Positions 24,378-32,040 of a DNA stretch of 64,000 bases are shown here, one piece after another. Below the pieces are notes generated by a model. That model searched no databases, was not told the origin of the DNA, and saw nothing but the letters and a program-made list of their open reading frames with translations. The stretch lies in contig JANXSP010000118.1 of NCBI GenBank assembly GCA_025356575.1, positions 1 to 64,000 on the forward strand, read 5' to 3'. The position numbers were made by a program, and so were the translations under genes. Within the stretch, counting starts at the first letter, position 1. Every line of letters starts with the position of its first letter. The DNA is from Novosphingobium sp. (GTDB taxonomy: Bacteria > Pseudomonadota > Alphaproteobacteria > Sphingomonadales > Sphingomonadaceae).

Positions 24378-27300
24378 TTAGTGAAAATCGCGTGACGGGG
24401 GCAGAACGCGCGGGATGATCCGGACGTCGCGTGGGTGGCCGCCGGTATAACCGCACTCGCGGTTGCCCGGCGGCGGCGGCTCGAACGGCGCGGCGGGCGC
24501 CAGAACCTCGTCATCGCGCGGCGGTCCGAATTTCGACGGCAGCGGGTTGTTGCAATGGTCGGCGCGCGCGATCGTGGTCGGCAGCAGATCGTCGGACAGC
24601 GCGTGGAGCGCCTGGGTCGCGTCGGTCATATGCGCGGCGATGACGTGGATCACCTCGTCGTCGTATTCCACGCGCCCGCGCACTTCCATCAGCCGCGCGC
24701 CCATCACGACCTTGCGTTGCTTGTCCTTGAGATCGGGCCAGACGACGAGGTTGATGACCCCGGTCTCGTCCTCGAGCGTGATGAAGCACACCCCCTTGGC
24801 GCTGCCCGGGCGCTGGCGGATCAAGACTACGCCCGCGACCTGGACGACGCTGCGGAACTTGCGCGCGCGCAAGTCGCTGGCGCGGACGAACCCGCGCTCG
24901 GCCAGGCTGGCGCGCAGGAACGCGAGCGGATGCGCCTTCAGGCTGAGCCGCTGGGTCTGGTAATCGGCGACGACTTCCTCGCTCAGCGGCATCCGCGGCA
25001 GCGCGGTGCGCGCGGCCTCTGCCCCCTCCCCGCGCGCCTCGGCAAACGCGAACAATGGCAGCTCGGGCCCGCCGATCAGGCTGCGCGCATCCCACAATGC
25101 CTGGCGCCGCGGCAGGTTCATCGACCCGAACGCATCCGCCGCGGCGAGCCGCTCGATCATCGCCGGCGACAGCCCAGCCCGATCGCGCAGCGCGGCAACA
25201 TCGGCGTAAGATCCCCGCTCCTCGCGCTCGGCCACCAGCCGCGCGGCGATGTGTTCGGGGAACCCGTCGATCTGGCGCAAGCCCAGGCGCAGCGCGAGGT
25301 GGCGGTCGAGGCGGCCGTGGTCCTCCTCCATCGCGTCCGATGGTGTGCCCACTTCCTCCAGCGTGCAATCCCATTCCGACCGGTTCACATCGACCGGCAG
25401 TACCCGCACCCCGTGCTCCACCGCATCGCGCACGATCTGCGCGGGGGCATAGAATCCCATCGGCTGCGAGTTGAGCAGCCCGCAGCCGAACGCGGCGGGG
25501 AAGTGGCATTTGAGCCAGCTAGACACATAGACCAGATGCGCGAAGCTGGCGGCGTGGCTTTCGGGGAAGCCGTATTCGCCGAAGCCCCTGATCTGGTTGA
25601 AGCAGCGCTGCGCGAACTCGCGGTCGTAGCCGCGGTCCACCATCCGCTCGACCATCATGTCCTGCAATTCGTCGACCATCCCGCGGCTGCGGAAGGTCGC
25701 CATCGCCTTGCGCAAGCGATTGGCCTCGAGCGGCGAGAACTTCGCTGCATCCAGCGCGATCTTCATCGCCTGCTCCTGGAAGATCGGCACGCCCAGCGTG
25801 CGCGCGAGGATGCTCGAAAGCTCATCGGGTGGCCCGTGCGCCGCGCCCGGCGCGGGGATTTCGACTTTCTCCTCGCCGCGGCGGCGCTTCAGATAAGGGT
25901 GGACCATGTCGCCCTGGATCGGCCCGGGGCGCACGATCGCGACCTGAATGACAAGGTCGTAGAACTCGCGCGGGCGCAGCCGCGGGAGCATGTTCATCTG
26001 CGCCCGGCTTTCGACCTGGAACACCCCCAGCGAATCCCCCTTGCGCAGCATCGCATAGACTTCGGGGTCCTCGCGCGGGACTTGCGCCAACGACAGGTGC
26101 CGGTCGTGATGCGCGCCGAGCAAGTCGAGGCACTTGCGGATGCAGGTCAGCATGCCGAGCGCCAGGACATCGACCTTGAGGATGCCGAGCGCATCGATAT
26201 CGTCCTTGTCCCACTCGATGAAACTGCGTTCGGGCATCGCGCCGTTGCCGATCGGCACGGTTTCGGTCAGCGGACCCTGCGTGAGGATGAACCCGCCGAC
26301 GTGCTGCGACAGGTGCCGCGGCATCCCGATCATCTGCGCGGTCAGCGCCAGCACGCGGCGCAAATGCGGGTCGGTCACGTCCATCCCGGTTTCGCCGACG
26401 TGCTTTTCGCCGATCTCCTTGCCCCACCCGCCCCACACCGTGCGGGCGAGCGCGCCGGTGACGTCCTCGCTCAGCCCCATCGCCTTGCCGACCTCGCGGA
26501 TCGCCATGCGCGGGCGGTAATGGATCACCGTCGCGCACAGCCCCGCGCGATGGCGGCCATAGCGGCGGTAGATGTACTGGATCACTTCCTCGCGGCGCTC
26601 GTGCTCGAAATCGACGTCGATGTCGGGCGGCTCCTTGCGCTCCTCCGAAATGAACCGGTCGAACAGCAGCGCGTGCTTGGCCGGGTCGACCGCAGTAATC
26701 TCGAGGCAGTAGCACACCGCCGAATTGGCCGCGCTGCCGCGCCCCTGGCACAGGATCGGCGGGTCCTGCCCGCGCGCGAAATCGACGATGTCCTTGATCG
26801 TGAGGAAGTACCGCGCGAGGCCCAGCTTGCCGATCAGCGCGAGCTCGCGGACCAGCGTATCGCGCACGCTGTCGGGCACCCCGGTGCCGTGTTCGTTGCC
26901 ATCGCTTCTGGGCGGATAGCGCCGCGCCGCGCCTTCCCACGTCTGCTGTTCGAGGTAGGCCTGCGGGTCGAGCCCGTCGGGGCAGCTCTCCTCGGGGTAT
27001 TCGTAACGCAGTTCGGACAAGTTGAAGTCGCAGGCATCGGCGACCGCGCGCGCAGCGGCGATGGCATGCGGCCAGCGTTCGAACAGGGCGACCATCTGCT
27101 CGGGCGATTTGAGGTGGCGCTCGGCATTGCCTTCGAGCAGCAGCCCCGCGCGCGCGACCGTGGTCTTGTGGCGGATCGCGGTCATCACGTCCTGCAGCGG
27201 GCGGCGCTGGGGCGCGTGGTAAAGCACGTCGTTGGTCGCCAGCAGCGTCAGCCCGTTGGCGCGGGCAAGCGCGTCGAGCGTCTCGATCCGCACGATATCG

Positions 27301-27983
27301 TCGCCGGTATAGAGATAACTCGCGGCCAGATGGCGCAAGGTGGGGAGCCGGGCAGTCAGGTGGGGGACGAGTTTCAAGAACGGGGCGGCCAACCTGTCCC
27401 GGCCCCCCCCGTCACCAGCATGACGGGTCAAATAGGGCGATGTCTCGCCGTCCGGCCTCCTGAATCGAACCACATTGCTTTCCACCGCAATCGTCATTTC
27501 GGTATTCAGATCACGCGGCGGCAGCAGGATCAGCTGCACCCCCTCGGCATGCGCGGCGAGCAGAGCGAGGTCGATGTCGCACACCCCCTTGTCCTGCCAC
27601 GCGCCGTCGAGCGTCCCCATCCGTCCGGCCGAGATCAGCCGCGACAACCGGCCGTACGCCGCTCGGTTCGTGGGATAGGCAAGGAACGCAAGCCCCTCGG
27701 TGGTCTCGATCCGCGCGCCGATGACCGGGCGCAGCTTGAGCGTCTCGGCCTCGCTGTGGACGCGGACGACACCCGCGAGCGAGTTGACGTCGGCGATCCC
27801 CAGCGCATCATAGCCCAGCGTGCGCGCTGCCAGCGCCAGGTCGACCGCATCCGACGCCCCGCGCAGGAACGAGAAACAGCTCGCGATACCGAGCTCGACG
27901 AACGGCGCGCGCGCGGGCGCGGCGATGCCGTCAGGATCGAGCTCGACGCGGCGGCGCGGTTGGAGGAGGTCGTTTTCGGGCAT
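24378..27983 (-). CDS. dnaE2: Error-prone DNA polymerase DnaE2 (ImuC)
   Basis: A 1201-residue C-family DNA polymerase, a little longer than the usual 1050-1150 residues. The N-terminal PHP domain begins VELGIASCFSFLRGASD. The palm domain has P-D-I-D-V-D-F near residue 452, two of the catalytic aspartates. A helix-hairpin-helix segment and an OB domain follow, and the C-terminus ends in S-R-D-F-H, the DnaE2 hallmark. It carries out damage-induced, mutagenic synthesis with ImuA and ImuB, which connects it to the beta clamp. Here it is the last gene of a unit with a radical SAM gene and udgX, behind a LexA box, rather than next to imuAB. It begins 9 bp after udgX. Confidence 0.96.
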   Translation of the reverse strand: MPENDLLQPRRRVELDPDGIAAPARAPFVELGIASCFSFLRGASDAVDLALAARTLGYDALGIADVNSLAGVVRVHSEAETLKLRPVIGARIETTEGLAFLAYPTNRAAYGRLSRLISAGRMGTLDGAWQDKGVCDIDLALLAAHAEGVQLILLPPRDLNTEMTIAVESNVVRFRRPDGETSPYLTRHAGDGGGRDRLAAPFLKLVPHLTARLPTLRHLAASYLYTGDDIVRIETLDALARANGLTLLATNDVLYHAPQRRPLQDVMTAIRHKTTVARAGLLLEGNAERHLKSPEQMVALFERWPHAIAAARAVADACDFNLSELRYEYPEESCPDGLDPQAYLEQQTWEGAARRYPPRSDGNEHGTGVPDSVRDTLVRELALIGKLGLARYFLTIKDIVDFARGQDPPILCQGRGSAANSAVCYCLEITAVDPAKHALLFDRFISEERKEPPDIDVDFEHERREEVIQYIYRRYGRHRAGLCATVIHYRPRMAIREVGKAMGLSEDVTGALARTVWGGWGKEIGEKHVGETGMDVTDPHLRRVLALTAQMIGMPRHLSQHVGGFILTQGPLTETVPIGNGAMPERSFIEWDKDDIDALGILKVDVLALGMLTCIRKCLDLLGAHHDRHLSLAQVPREDPEVYAMLRKGDSLGVFQVESRAQMNMLPRLRPREFYDLVIQVAIVRPGPIQGDMVHPYLKRRRGEEKVEIPAPGAAHGPPDELSSILARTLGVPIFQEQAMKIALDAAKFSPLEANRLRKAMATFRSRGMVDELQDMMVERMVDRGYDREFAQRCFNQIRGFGEYGFPESHAASFAHLVYVSSWLKCHFPAAFGCGLLNSQPMGFYAPAQIVRDAVEHGVRVLPVDVNRSEWDCTLEEVGTPSDAMEEDHGRLDRHLALRLGLRQIDGFPEHIAARLVAEREERGSYADVAALRDRAGLSPAMIERLAAADAFGSMNLPRRQALWDARSLIGGPELPLFAFAEARGEGAEAARTALPRMPLSEEVVADYQTQRLSLKAHPLAFLRASLAERGFVRASDLRARKFRSVVQVAGVVLIRQRPGSAKGVCFITLEDETGVINLVVWPDLKDKQRKVVMGARLMEVRGRVEYDDEVIHVIAAHMTDATQALHALSDDLLPTTIARADHCNNPLPSKFGPPRDDEVLAPAAPFEPPPPGNRECGYTGGHPRDVRIIPRVLPPSRDFH

Positions 27984-27992
27984 GCGCGCGGA

Positions 27993-29471
27993 TCACGCCA
28001 GCTCGGCCACGCGCAGGGCAACCGCGCGCAAATCGGCGGCGAAGCGTTGTTCCTCGCTCGCGCGTGCGGCGTCGTCGAGGCGCAGGAGATAAGAGGGATG
28101 CGTCGTGATCCACAGTTCGGAGCCGTCGGCCAGTGCCAGCGGGCGCCCACGTTCCTTCTGGACGCTGACCGTCTTGCCGAGCAGCGACCGCGCCGCGCTG
28201 GCGCCGAGTGCGAGGACCACGCGTGGCTTGACCAGCTCGCGCTCACCCTCGAGCCACCAGCGGCAGATGTCGATTTCCTTGGCGGTGGGCGACTGGTGAA
28301 GGCGGCGCTTGCCCGGGCCGCGGCTCACCGGTGTGCTTTGCTGGGTAAACTTGAAATGCTTGACCGCGTTGGTGACGTAGGCCGCGCCGCGCTCGATCCC
28401 CGCGTCGATCAGGTGTGCGTCGAGCAGCTGTCCGGCAGGCCCGACGAACGGGCGCCCGGCGCGGTCCTCCTGGTCGCCGGGCTGTTCGCCGACGATCATC
28501 AACAGCGCGTCGCGCGGCCCCTCCCCCGCCACCGCGCGGTTGTCCAGACTGCCGATCGGGCAGCGCCGGCACGCATCGAGCGCATCGGTGATCGCGGGAA
28601 GTGTCGCAGGTCGCGGCGCTTCCTCGCGCTCTCCGGCGGCGACCATCGCCGCCTCGCGCGCCTGCGCCCCGGCAATCAGATCGGGGATCAGCGCCGCCTC
28701 GGGCATGTTTTTCCAGTAGCGTTTGGGCATTTCCTTGAGCATCGCGCCGATCTTCAGCCGCGCCGGGTTGAAGATCGAGGCGTAGTACCGCTTCCACAAG
28801 TCCTCCGCCGGATCGCCTTCGGGGGCATCGCCGCGCTGCGCGGGTGGGCCTTCGCGCAAGGTCTCGCCGTCCCAGTGGAGCGAGCCGCGCGGGGTCAGGA
28901 TCGACCAGCGCATGTTGGTGAAGCGGTTGACGAAAAACCCCGCGTTGGCGCGGACGATGTGGTGCTCGGGCTCGAACCAGGCGACGTAATGATCCGCGCC
29001 GCCTTCTTCTTCCACGACACGAAAGCGCACGAAAGCGTGCATCTTGTGGCTGTCGCGGCGGACGGTACGCGCCAGTTCCTCGATCCGGCGAACGTCGCTG
29101 TCGGCCCTGTCCTCGAGCACGCGCGGATTGCCCTGGAGCCGCCACAGCAGCCGGTATAGCAAGGCGAAGCGCGCGGGATCCGAATGGAGGATCGCCTTTT
29201 TCGCCAGCGTCACGAAATCGCGCGAAGCGCGGGGTTGCGGGGTGTTTGCCGCGGGTACGGGCAGGCGTTTGTCGCTGCCGTTCGTGGCGAACAGATCGCC
29301 GCCCGAACTGCCGCCAAGCCCGTCGGGCGCATCCCAGATCACCCGGTCGGGCGGCACTTCGGCCATCACCAACCGCCGCGCATAATCGCGCCAGCCTTCG
29401 AAATCGTCGGGCTCGGCCAGCGTGACGCAATACGCCTCGTCGATGCGCGGTTCGCGAAACGCGCTCGTCAT
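27993..29471 (-). CDS. udgX: UdgX-family uracil-DNA binding protein with DUF4130 domain
   Basis: A 492-residue two-domain protein. Residues 1 to about 240 are a DUF4130-type DNA-metabolism domain. The C-terminal half is a family-4-like uracil-DNA glycosylase with G328-E-Q-P-G-D (motif A) and H458-P-S (motif B). A loop K-R-R-L-H392-Q-S-P is the UdgX signature; in the mycobacterial enzyme the equivalent histidine forms a covalent bond with DNA at the uracil site instead of releasing product. Spaced cysteines (C-R-R-C-P, and others) suggest the family's iron-sulfur cluster. The gene overlaps the radical SAM stop by 4 bp and is 9 bp from dnaE2, so all three are one SOS-regulated unit. Upstream in-frame codons belong to the radical SAM gene. 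Confidence 0.92.
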   Translation of the reverse strand: MTSAFREPRIDEAYCVTLAEPDDFEGWRDYARRLVMAEVPPDRVIWDAPDGLGGSSGGDLFATNGSDKRLPVPAANTPQPRASRDFVTLAKKAILHSDPARFALLYRLLWRLQGNPRVLEDRADSDVRRIEELARTVRRDSHKMHAFVRFRVVEEEGGADHYVAWFEPEHHIVRANAGFFVNRFTNMRWSILTPRGSLHWDGETLREGPPAQRGDAPEGDPAEDLWKRYYASIFNPARLKIGAMLKEMPKRYWKNMPEAALIPDLIAGAQAREAAMVAAGEREEAPRPATLPAITDALDACRRCPIGSLDNRAVAGEGPRDALLMIVGEQPGDQEDRAGRPFVGPAGQLLDAHLIDAGIERGAAYVTNAVKHFKFTQQSTPVSRGPGKRRLHQSPTAKEIDICRWWLEGERELVKPRVVLALGASAARSLLGKTVSVQKERGRPLALADGSELWITTHPSYLLRLDDAARASEEQRFAADLRAVALRVAELA

Positions 29472-30715
29472 GCCGCGAACAGTTCGAGTTGCTCCTCGCT
29501 GCGCGGCGTCAGGAGCCGGCGCAAGTCGGCGCGGTCGGTGAGGAGCGTGGGGCGCCAGTCGGCAGTGATCAGGAACGGGCGGACCTTGGCCACCGAGACG
29601 GTGAGCTTGGCGACATCGTCGAGGCGCAGCGTGCGCTGCCGCCGCGCCGCGATCAGCGCGCCCACCGCGCGAACCCCCAGTCCGGGCACGCGCAGCAGTG
29701 CCTCGCGCGGGGCCCGGTTGACGTCGACCGGGAAACGCTCGCGAAAGTTGAGCGCCCACGCCAGCTTGGGATCGATATCGAGCGGCAGCATCCCGTCGGC
29801 GCCCGTCGCCTGCATCACTTCGCCCGGCGCATAGCCGTAGAACCGCATCAGCCAGTCCGACTGGTAGAGCCGGTGCTCGCGAATCAGCGGCGGGCGCTTG
29901 AGCGGCAGCACCGCGCTGGCATCGGGGATCGGGCTGAACGCCGAGTAATAAACCCGGCGCAGGCGGAAATCGTCATAGAGCCGGCTTGCCTTGCCGACGA
30001 TATCGGCGTCGCTGGCGGCATCGGCACCGACGATCATCTGGGTCGATTGTCCCGCGGGCGCGAACCGCGGCGCGTGGCGGAAGCGTTTGCGCGCATCCTT
30101 GTTCTCGGCGATCGCCTCACGCACTTCGCCCATCGCGCCCTCGATCTGCCGTGCCGACTTATCGGGCGCGAGGCGGACAAGTCCGGCGTCGGTCGGCAGC
30201 TCGACGTTGATCGAGACGCGGTCGGCATACAGGCCGGCCTGCGCGACCAGTCCGGGATCGGCTTCGGGGATCGTCTTGAGGTGGATGTACCCGCGAAAAT
30301 CGTGTTCTTCGCGCAGGATCCGCGCGACTTCGACCAGCTGCTCCATCGTGTGGTTCGACGACTTGACGATCCCCGAGGACAGGAACAGCCCCTCGATATA
30401 ATTGCGCCGGTAGAAGCTCAGCGTCAGGTCGACGACTTCCTGCGGGGTGAACTTGGCGCGCACCACGTTCGAGCTCTTGCGGTTGATGCAGTAATGGCAA
30501 TCGAACACGCAGTGGTTGGTCAGCAGGATTTTCAGCAGCGAGATGCAGCGCCCGTCCGGCGCATAGGCATGGCAGATGCCCATTCCCTCGGTCGAGCCGA
30601 TGCCGGCGCCATCCTTGCTGGTCCGTTTGCTCGTCCCCGACGAGGCGCACGAGGCATCGTACTTGGCCGCATCGGCCAGAATCGCGAGTCGCTCGATGAT
30701 CGGTGCCTGCGCCAT
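29468..30715 (-). CDS. Putative DNA modification/repair radical SAM protein
   Basis: A 415-residue radical SAM enzyme of the COG4277/TIGR03916 type. The [4Fe-4S]-binding C69-x3-C73-x2-C76 lies in L-T-N-H-C-V-F-D-C-H-Y-C. The C-terminal part has a helix-hairpin-helix, V-P-G-L-G-V-R-A-V-G-A, typical of DNA-binding proteins. Its reaction is unknown; the family is repeatedly found next to DUF4130/UdgX-type genes, hence the proposed role in DNA repair. It is the first gene of the udgX-dnaE2 unit, shares ATGA with udgX, and has a LexA box three bases before its start. A spore-photoproduct-lyase-like or demodification chemistry is conceivable but unproven. Confidence 0.9.
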   Translation of the reverse strand: MAQAPIIERLAILADAAKYDASCASSGTSKRTSKDGAGIGSTEGMGICHAYAPDGRCISLLKILLTNHCVFDCHYCINRKSSNVVRAKFTPQEVVDLTLSFYRRNYIEGLFLSSGIVKSSNHTMEQLVEVARILREEHDFRGYIHLKTIPEADPGLVAQAGLYADRVSINVELPTDAGLVRLAPDKSARQIEGAMGEVREAIAENKDARKRFRHAPRFAPAGQSTQMIVGADAASDADIVGKASRLYDDFRLRRVYYSAFSPIPDASAVLPLKRPPLIREHRLYQSDWLMRFYGYAPGEVMQATGADGMLPLDIDPKLAWALNFRERFPVDVNRAPREALLRVPGLGVRAVGALIAARRQRTLRLDDVAKLTVSVAKVRPFLITADWRPTLLTDRADLRRLLTPRSEEQLELFAA

Positions 30716-30717
30716 GT

Positions 30718-30732
30718 GTTCCTTATATGTTC
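30718..30732 (-). promoter_or_regulatory. LexA (SOS) box of the radical SAM-udgX-dnaE2 unit
   Basis: GTTC (30718-30721), seven bases, GTTC (30729-30732): an exact match to the alphaproteobacterial LexA direct repeat GTTC-N7-GTTC. It lies 3 bp upstream of the ATG at 30715, overlapping the ribosome-binding region, so bound LexA would block expression of the whole unit until DNA damage. Confidence 0.8.
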
Positions 30733-31092
30733 CGTGTTGGAAAGCGCCAGCAATTTCGGGTTTCGAAAGGAAAAATCGCCTGTCTGTCGGGAATTCCTTG
30801 TTGTACGCGGCCGACTTGGCGATCTACGGCGATGCCCTGATCGCGGTAAGCTCGCTTGCCCTGATCGCGCGATTTAGCGCCATTTCATCGATCGTAGCGC
30901 TCCACCTTCCTCGCAGAACCAGGAATTTGAGAGTACGGGCACGGCAGCCGCGCCGACCGCCGCACAAGTCTGGTTCCAACGACGACGAAGAAGGAACGGA
31001 CGCCCTCCTCGCTGCCTGAAGACTTGGACTTCGCTGGAACCGGTGTTGCCGCGCGGTGTTCCAAGACGAACACAGCCACCGAAGGACTCCCC
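30733..31092. other. Non-coding interval upstream of the alpha/beta hydrolase
   Basis: About 360 bp between the LexA box and the hydrolase start. Open frames on both strands here show no recognisable domain, and their residue content looks like translated noise. It holds a GGAAC at 31036-31040 followed 16 bp later by TGTT, a near-miss to the EcfG stress-promoter consensus, and the ribosome-binding site GAAGGA at 31081-31086. Nothing else was recognised. Confidence 0.5.
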
Positions 31093-32016
31093 ATGCCCAC
31101 GATCAAAACCCGCGACGGCACCAACCTTTACGTCAAGAGTTGGGGCACCGGCACACCCGTCGTCCTGATCCATGGCTGGCCGCTTTCGGGCGATAGCTGG
31201 GACCCGATCAGCAATGCGCTCGCCGATGCCGGGTACAACGCCATCGCCTATGACCGGCGCGGGTTCGGGCGGTCGGACCAGCCCGAAAAAGGCAACGAAT
31301 ACGATACTTACGCCGACGATCTTGCCGATGTGCTCGAAGCGTGTGCGGGCGGACAGGACGCGGCGCTGGTCGGCTTCTCGATGGGCGGAGGCGAAATCGC
31401 GCGCTATCTTTCGCGCCACGGCGGCAAGAGCGTGAGCAAGGTCGCGCTAGTCAGTTCGGTGGTGCCGTACATGCTCCAGACCGATGACAATCCGCACGGC
31501 GTCCCGCAGGCAACCTTCGACCAGATGACCGAGGGCATGCTGACCGACCGGGCGCATTTTTTCCGCGGGTTCTTCAAGGACTTCTTCGGCGTGGGCATGC
31601 TGTCGAGCCCGGTTAGCGATGAAGTCCTCGACCTTGCCTGGGCCACCGCGATGCAGGCTGGTTTGCGGCCCACGCTGGCTGCGGCCAAGGCATTCGGGAC
31701 CACCGATTTCCGCCCCGATCTTGCCAGTTTCAAGGTGCCGACGCTGGTCATCCACGGCACTTCGGACAAGACCGTGCCGATCGATTGCACCGCGCGCGAA
31801 GTGATCAAGGCGGTACCGCAGGCGCAGTTGCTCGAATACGCGGGCGAGCCGCACGGGGTGTTCGCGACGCAGACCGCGCGGTTGACCCAGGATCTGCTCA
31901 ATTTCCTGGCGGGCGAGAACACCGCGTTCGCGCAGCTCGATGCGGCGGCCCCGGCTGAGCGTCAGGACATCCTCGACGAGATGACGCGCGAGGCGCTGGT
32001 TACGCCGCAGATCTAG
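31093..32016 (+). CDS. Alpha/beta hydrolase, non-haem chloroperoxidase-like
   Basis: A 307-residue alpha/beta hydrolase. It has V-L-I-H-G-W-P-L (oxyanion loop), the nucleophile elbow G-F-S96-M-G-G-G, and the likely triad completed by D225 (H-G-T-S-D-K) and H254 (G-E-P-H-G-V-F). The pattern H-G-W-P-x-S-G-D-S-W and R-R-G-F-G-R-S-D matches cofactor-free haloperoxidases/arylesterases. A C-terminal extension of about 35 residues is longer than usual. The start is fixed by GAAGGA at 31081-31086. It sits between the two SOS units but on the opposite strand to both. Substrate is unknown. Confidence 0.87.
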   Translation: MPTIKTRDGTNLYVKSWGTGTPVVLIHGWPLSGDSWDPISNALADAGYNAIAYDRRGFGRSDQPEKGNEYDTYADDLADVLEACAGGQDAALVGFSMGGGEIARYLSRHGGKSVSKVALVSSVVPYMLQTDDNPHGVPQATFDQMTEGMLTDRAHFFRGFFKDFFGVGMLSSPVSDEVLDLAWATAMQAGLRPTLAAAKAFGTTDFRPDLASFKVPTLVIHGTSDKTVPIDCTAREVIKAVPQAQLLEYAGEPHGVFATQTARLTQDLLNFLAGENTAFAQLDAAAPAERQDILDEMTREALVTPQI

Positions 32017-32020
32017 GCTC

Positions 32021-32040
32021 GTGCGCCACGTTAGGCGCAC
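32021..32040. terminator. Hairpin between convergent hydrolase and imuB genes
   Basis: GTGCGCC (32021-32027) and GGCGCAC (32034-32040) form a perfect 7-bp stem with a 6-base loop, placed 5 bp after the hydrolase stop and over the imuB stop. It lacks a T-run on either side. It could serve as a weak bidirectional terminator. Confidence 0.4.

Noticed and set aside
24367..24389. Terminator between convergent phoB and dnaE2
   Set aside because: A short A/T-rich stem with a bulge overlaps both stop codons, but it is weak and has no clear T-run.
24435..29159. A 1574-codon plus-strand frame opposite dnaE2 and udgX
   Set aside because: It is an antisense shadow typical of GC-rich DNA: no recognisable domain, biased R/A/H/D/E composition, and both minus-strand genes beneath have complete conserved motifs.
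31036..31060. EcfG promoter for the alpha/beta hydrolase
   Set aside because: GGAAC is followed 16 bp later by TGTT rather than CGTT, so the -10 is imperfect; kept only as a remark in the interval entry.
30874..31419. Minus-strand coding frame across the hydrolase upstream interval
   Set aside because: Its product has no recognised domain and most of it lies opposite the hydrolase gene.
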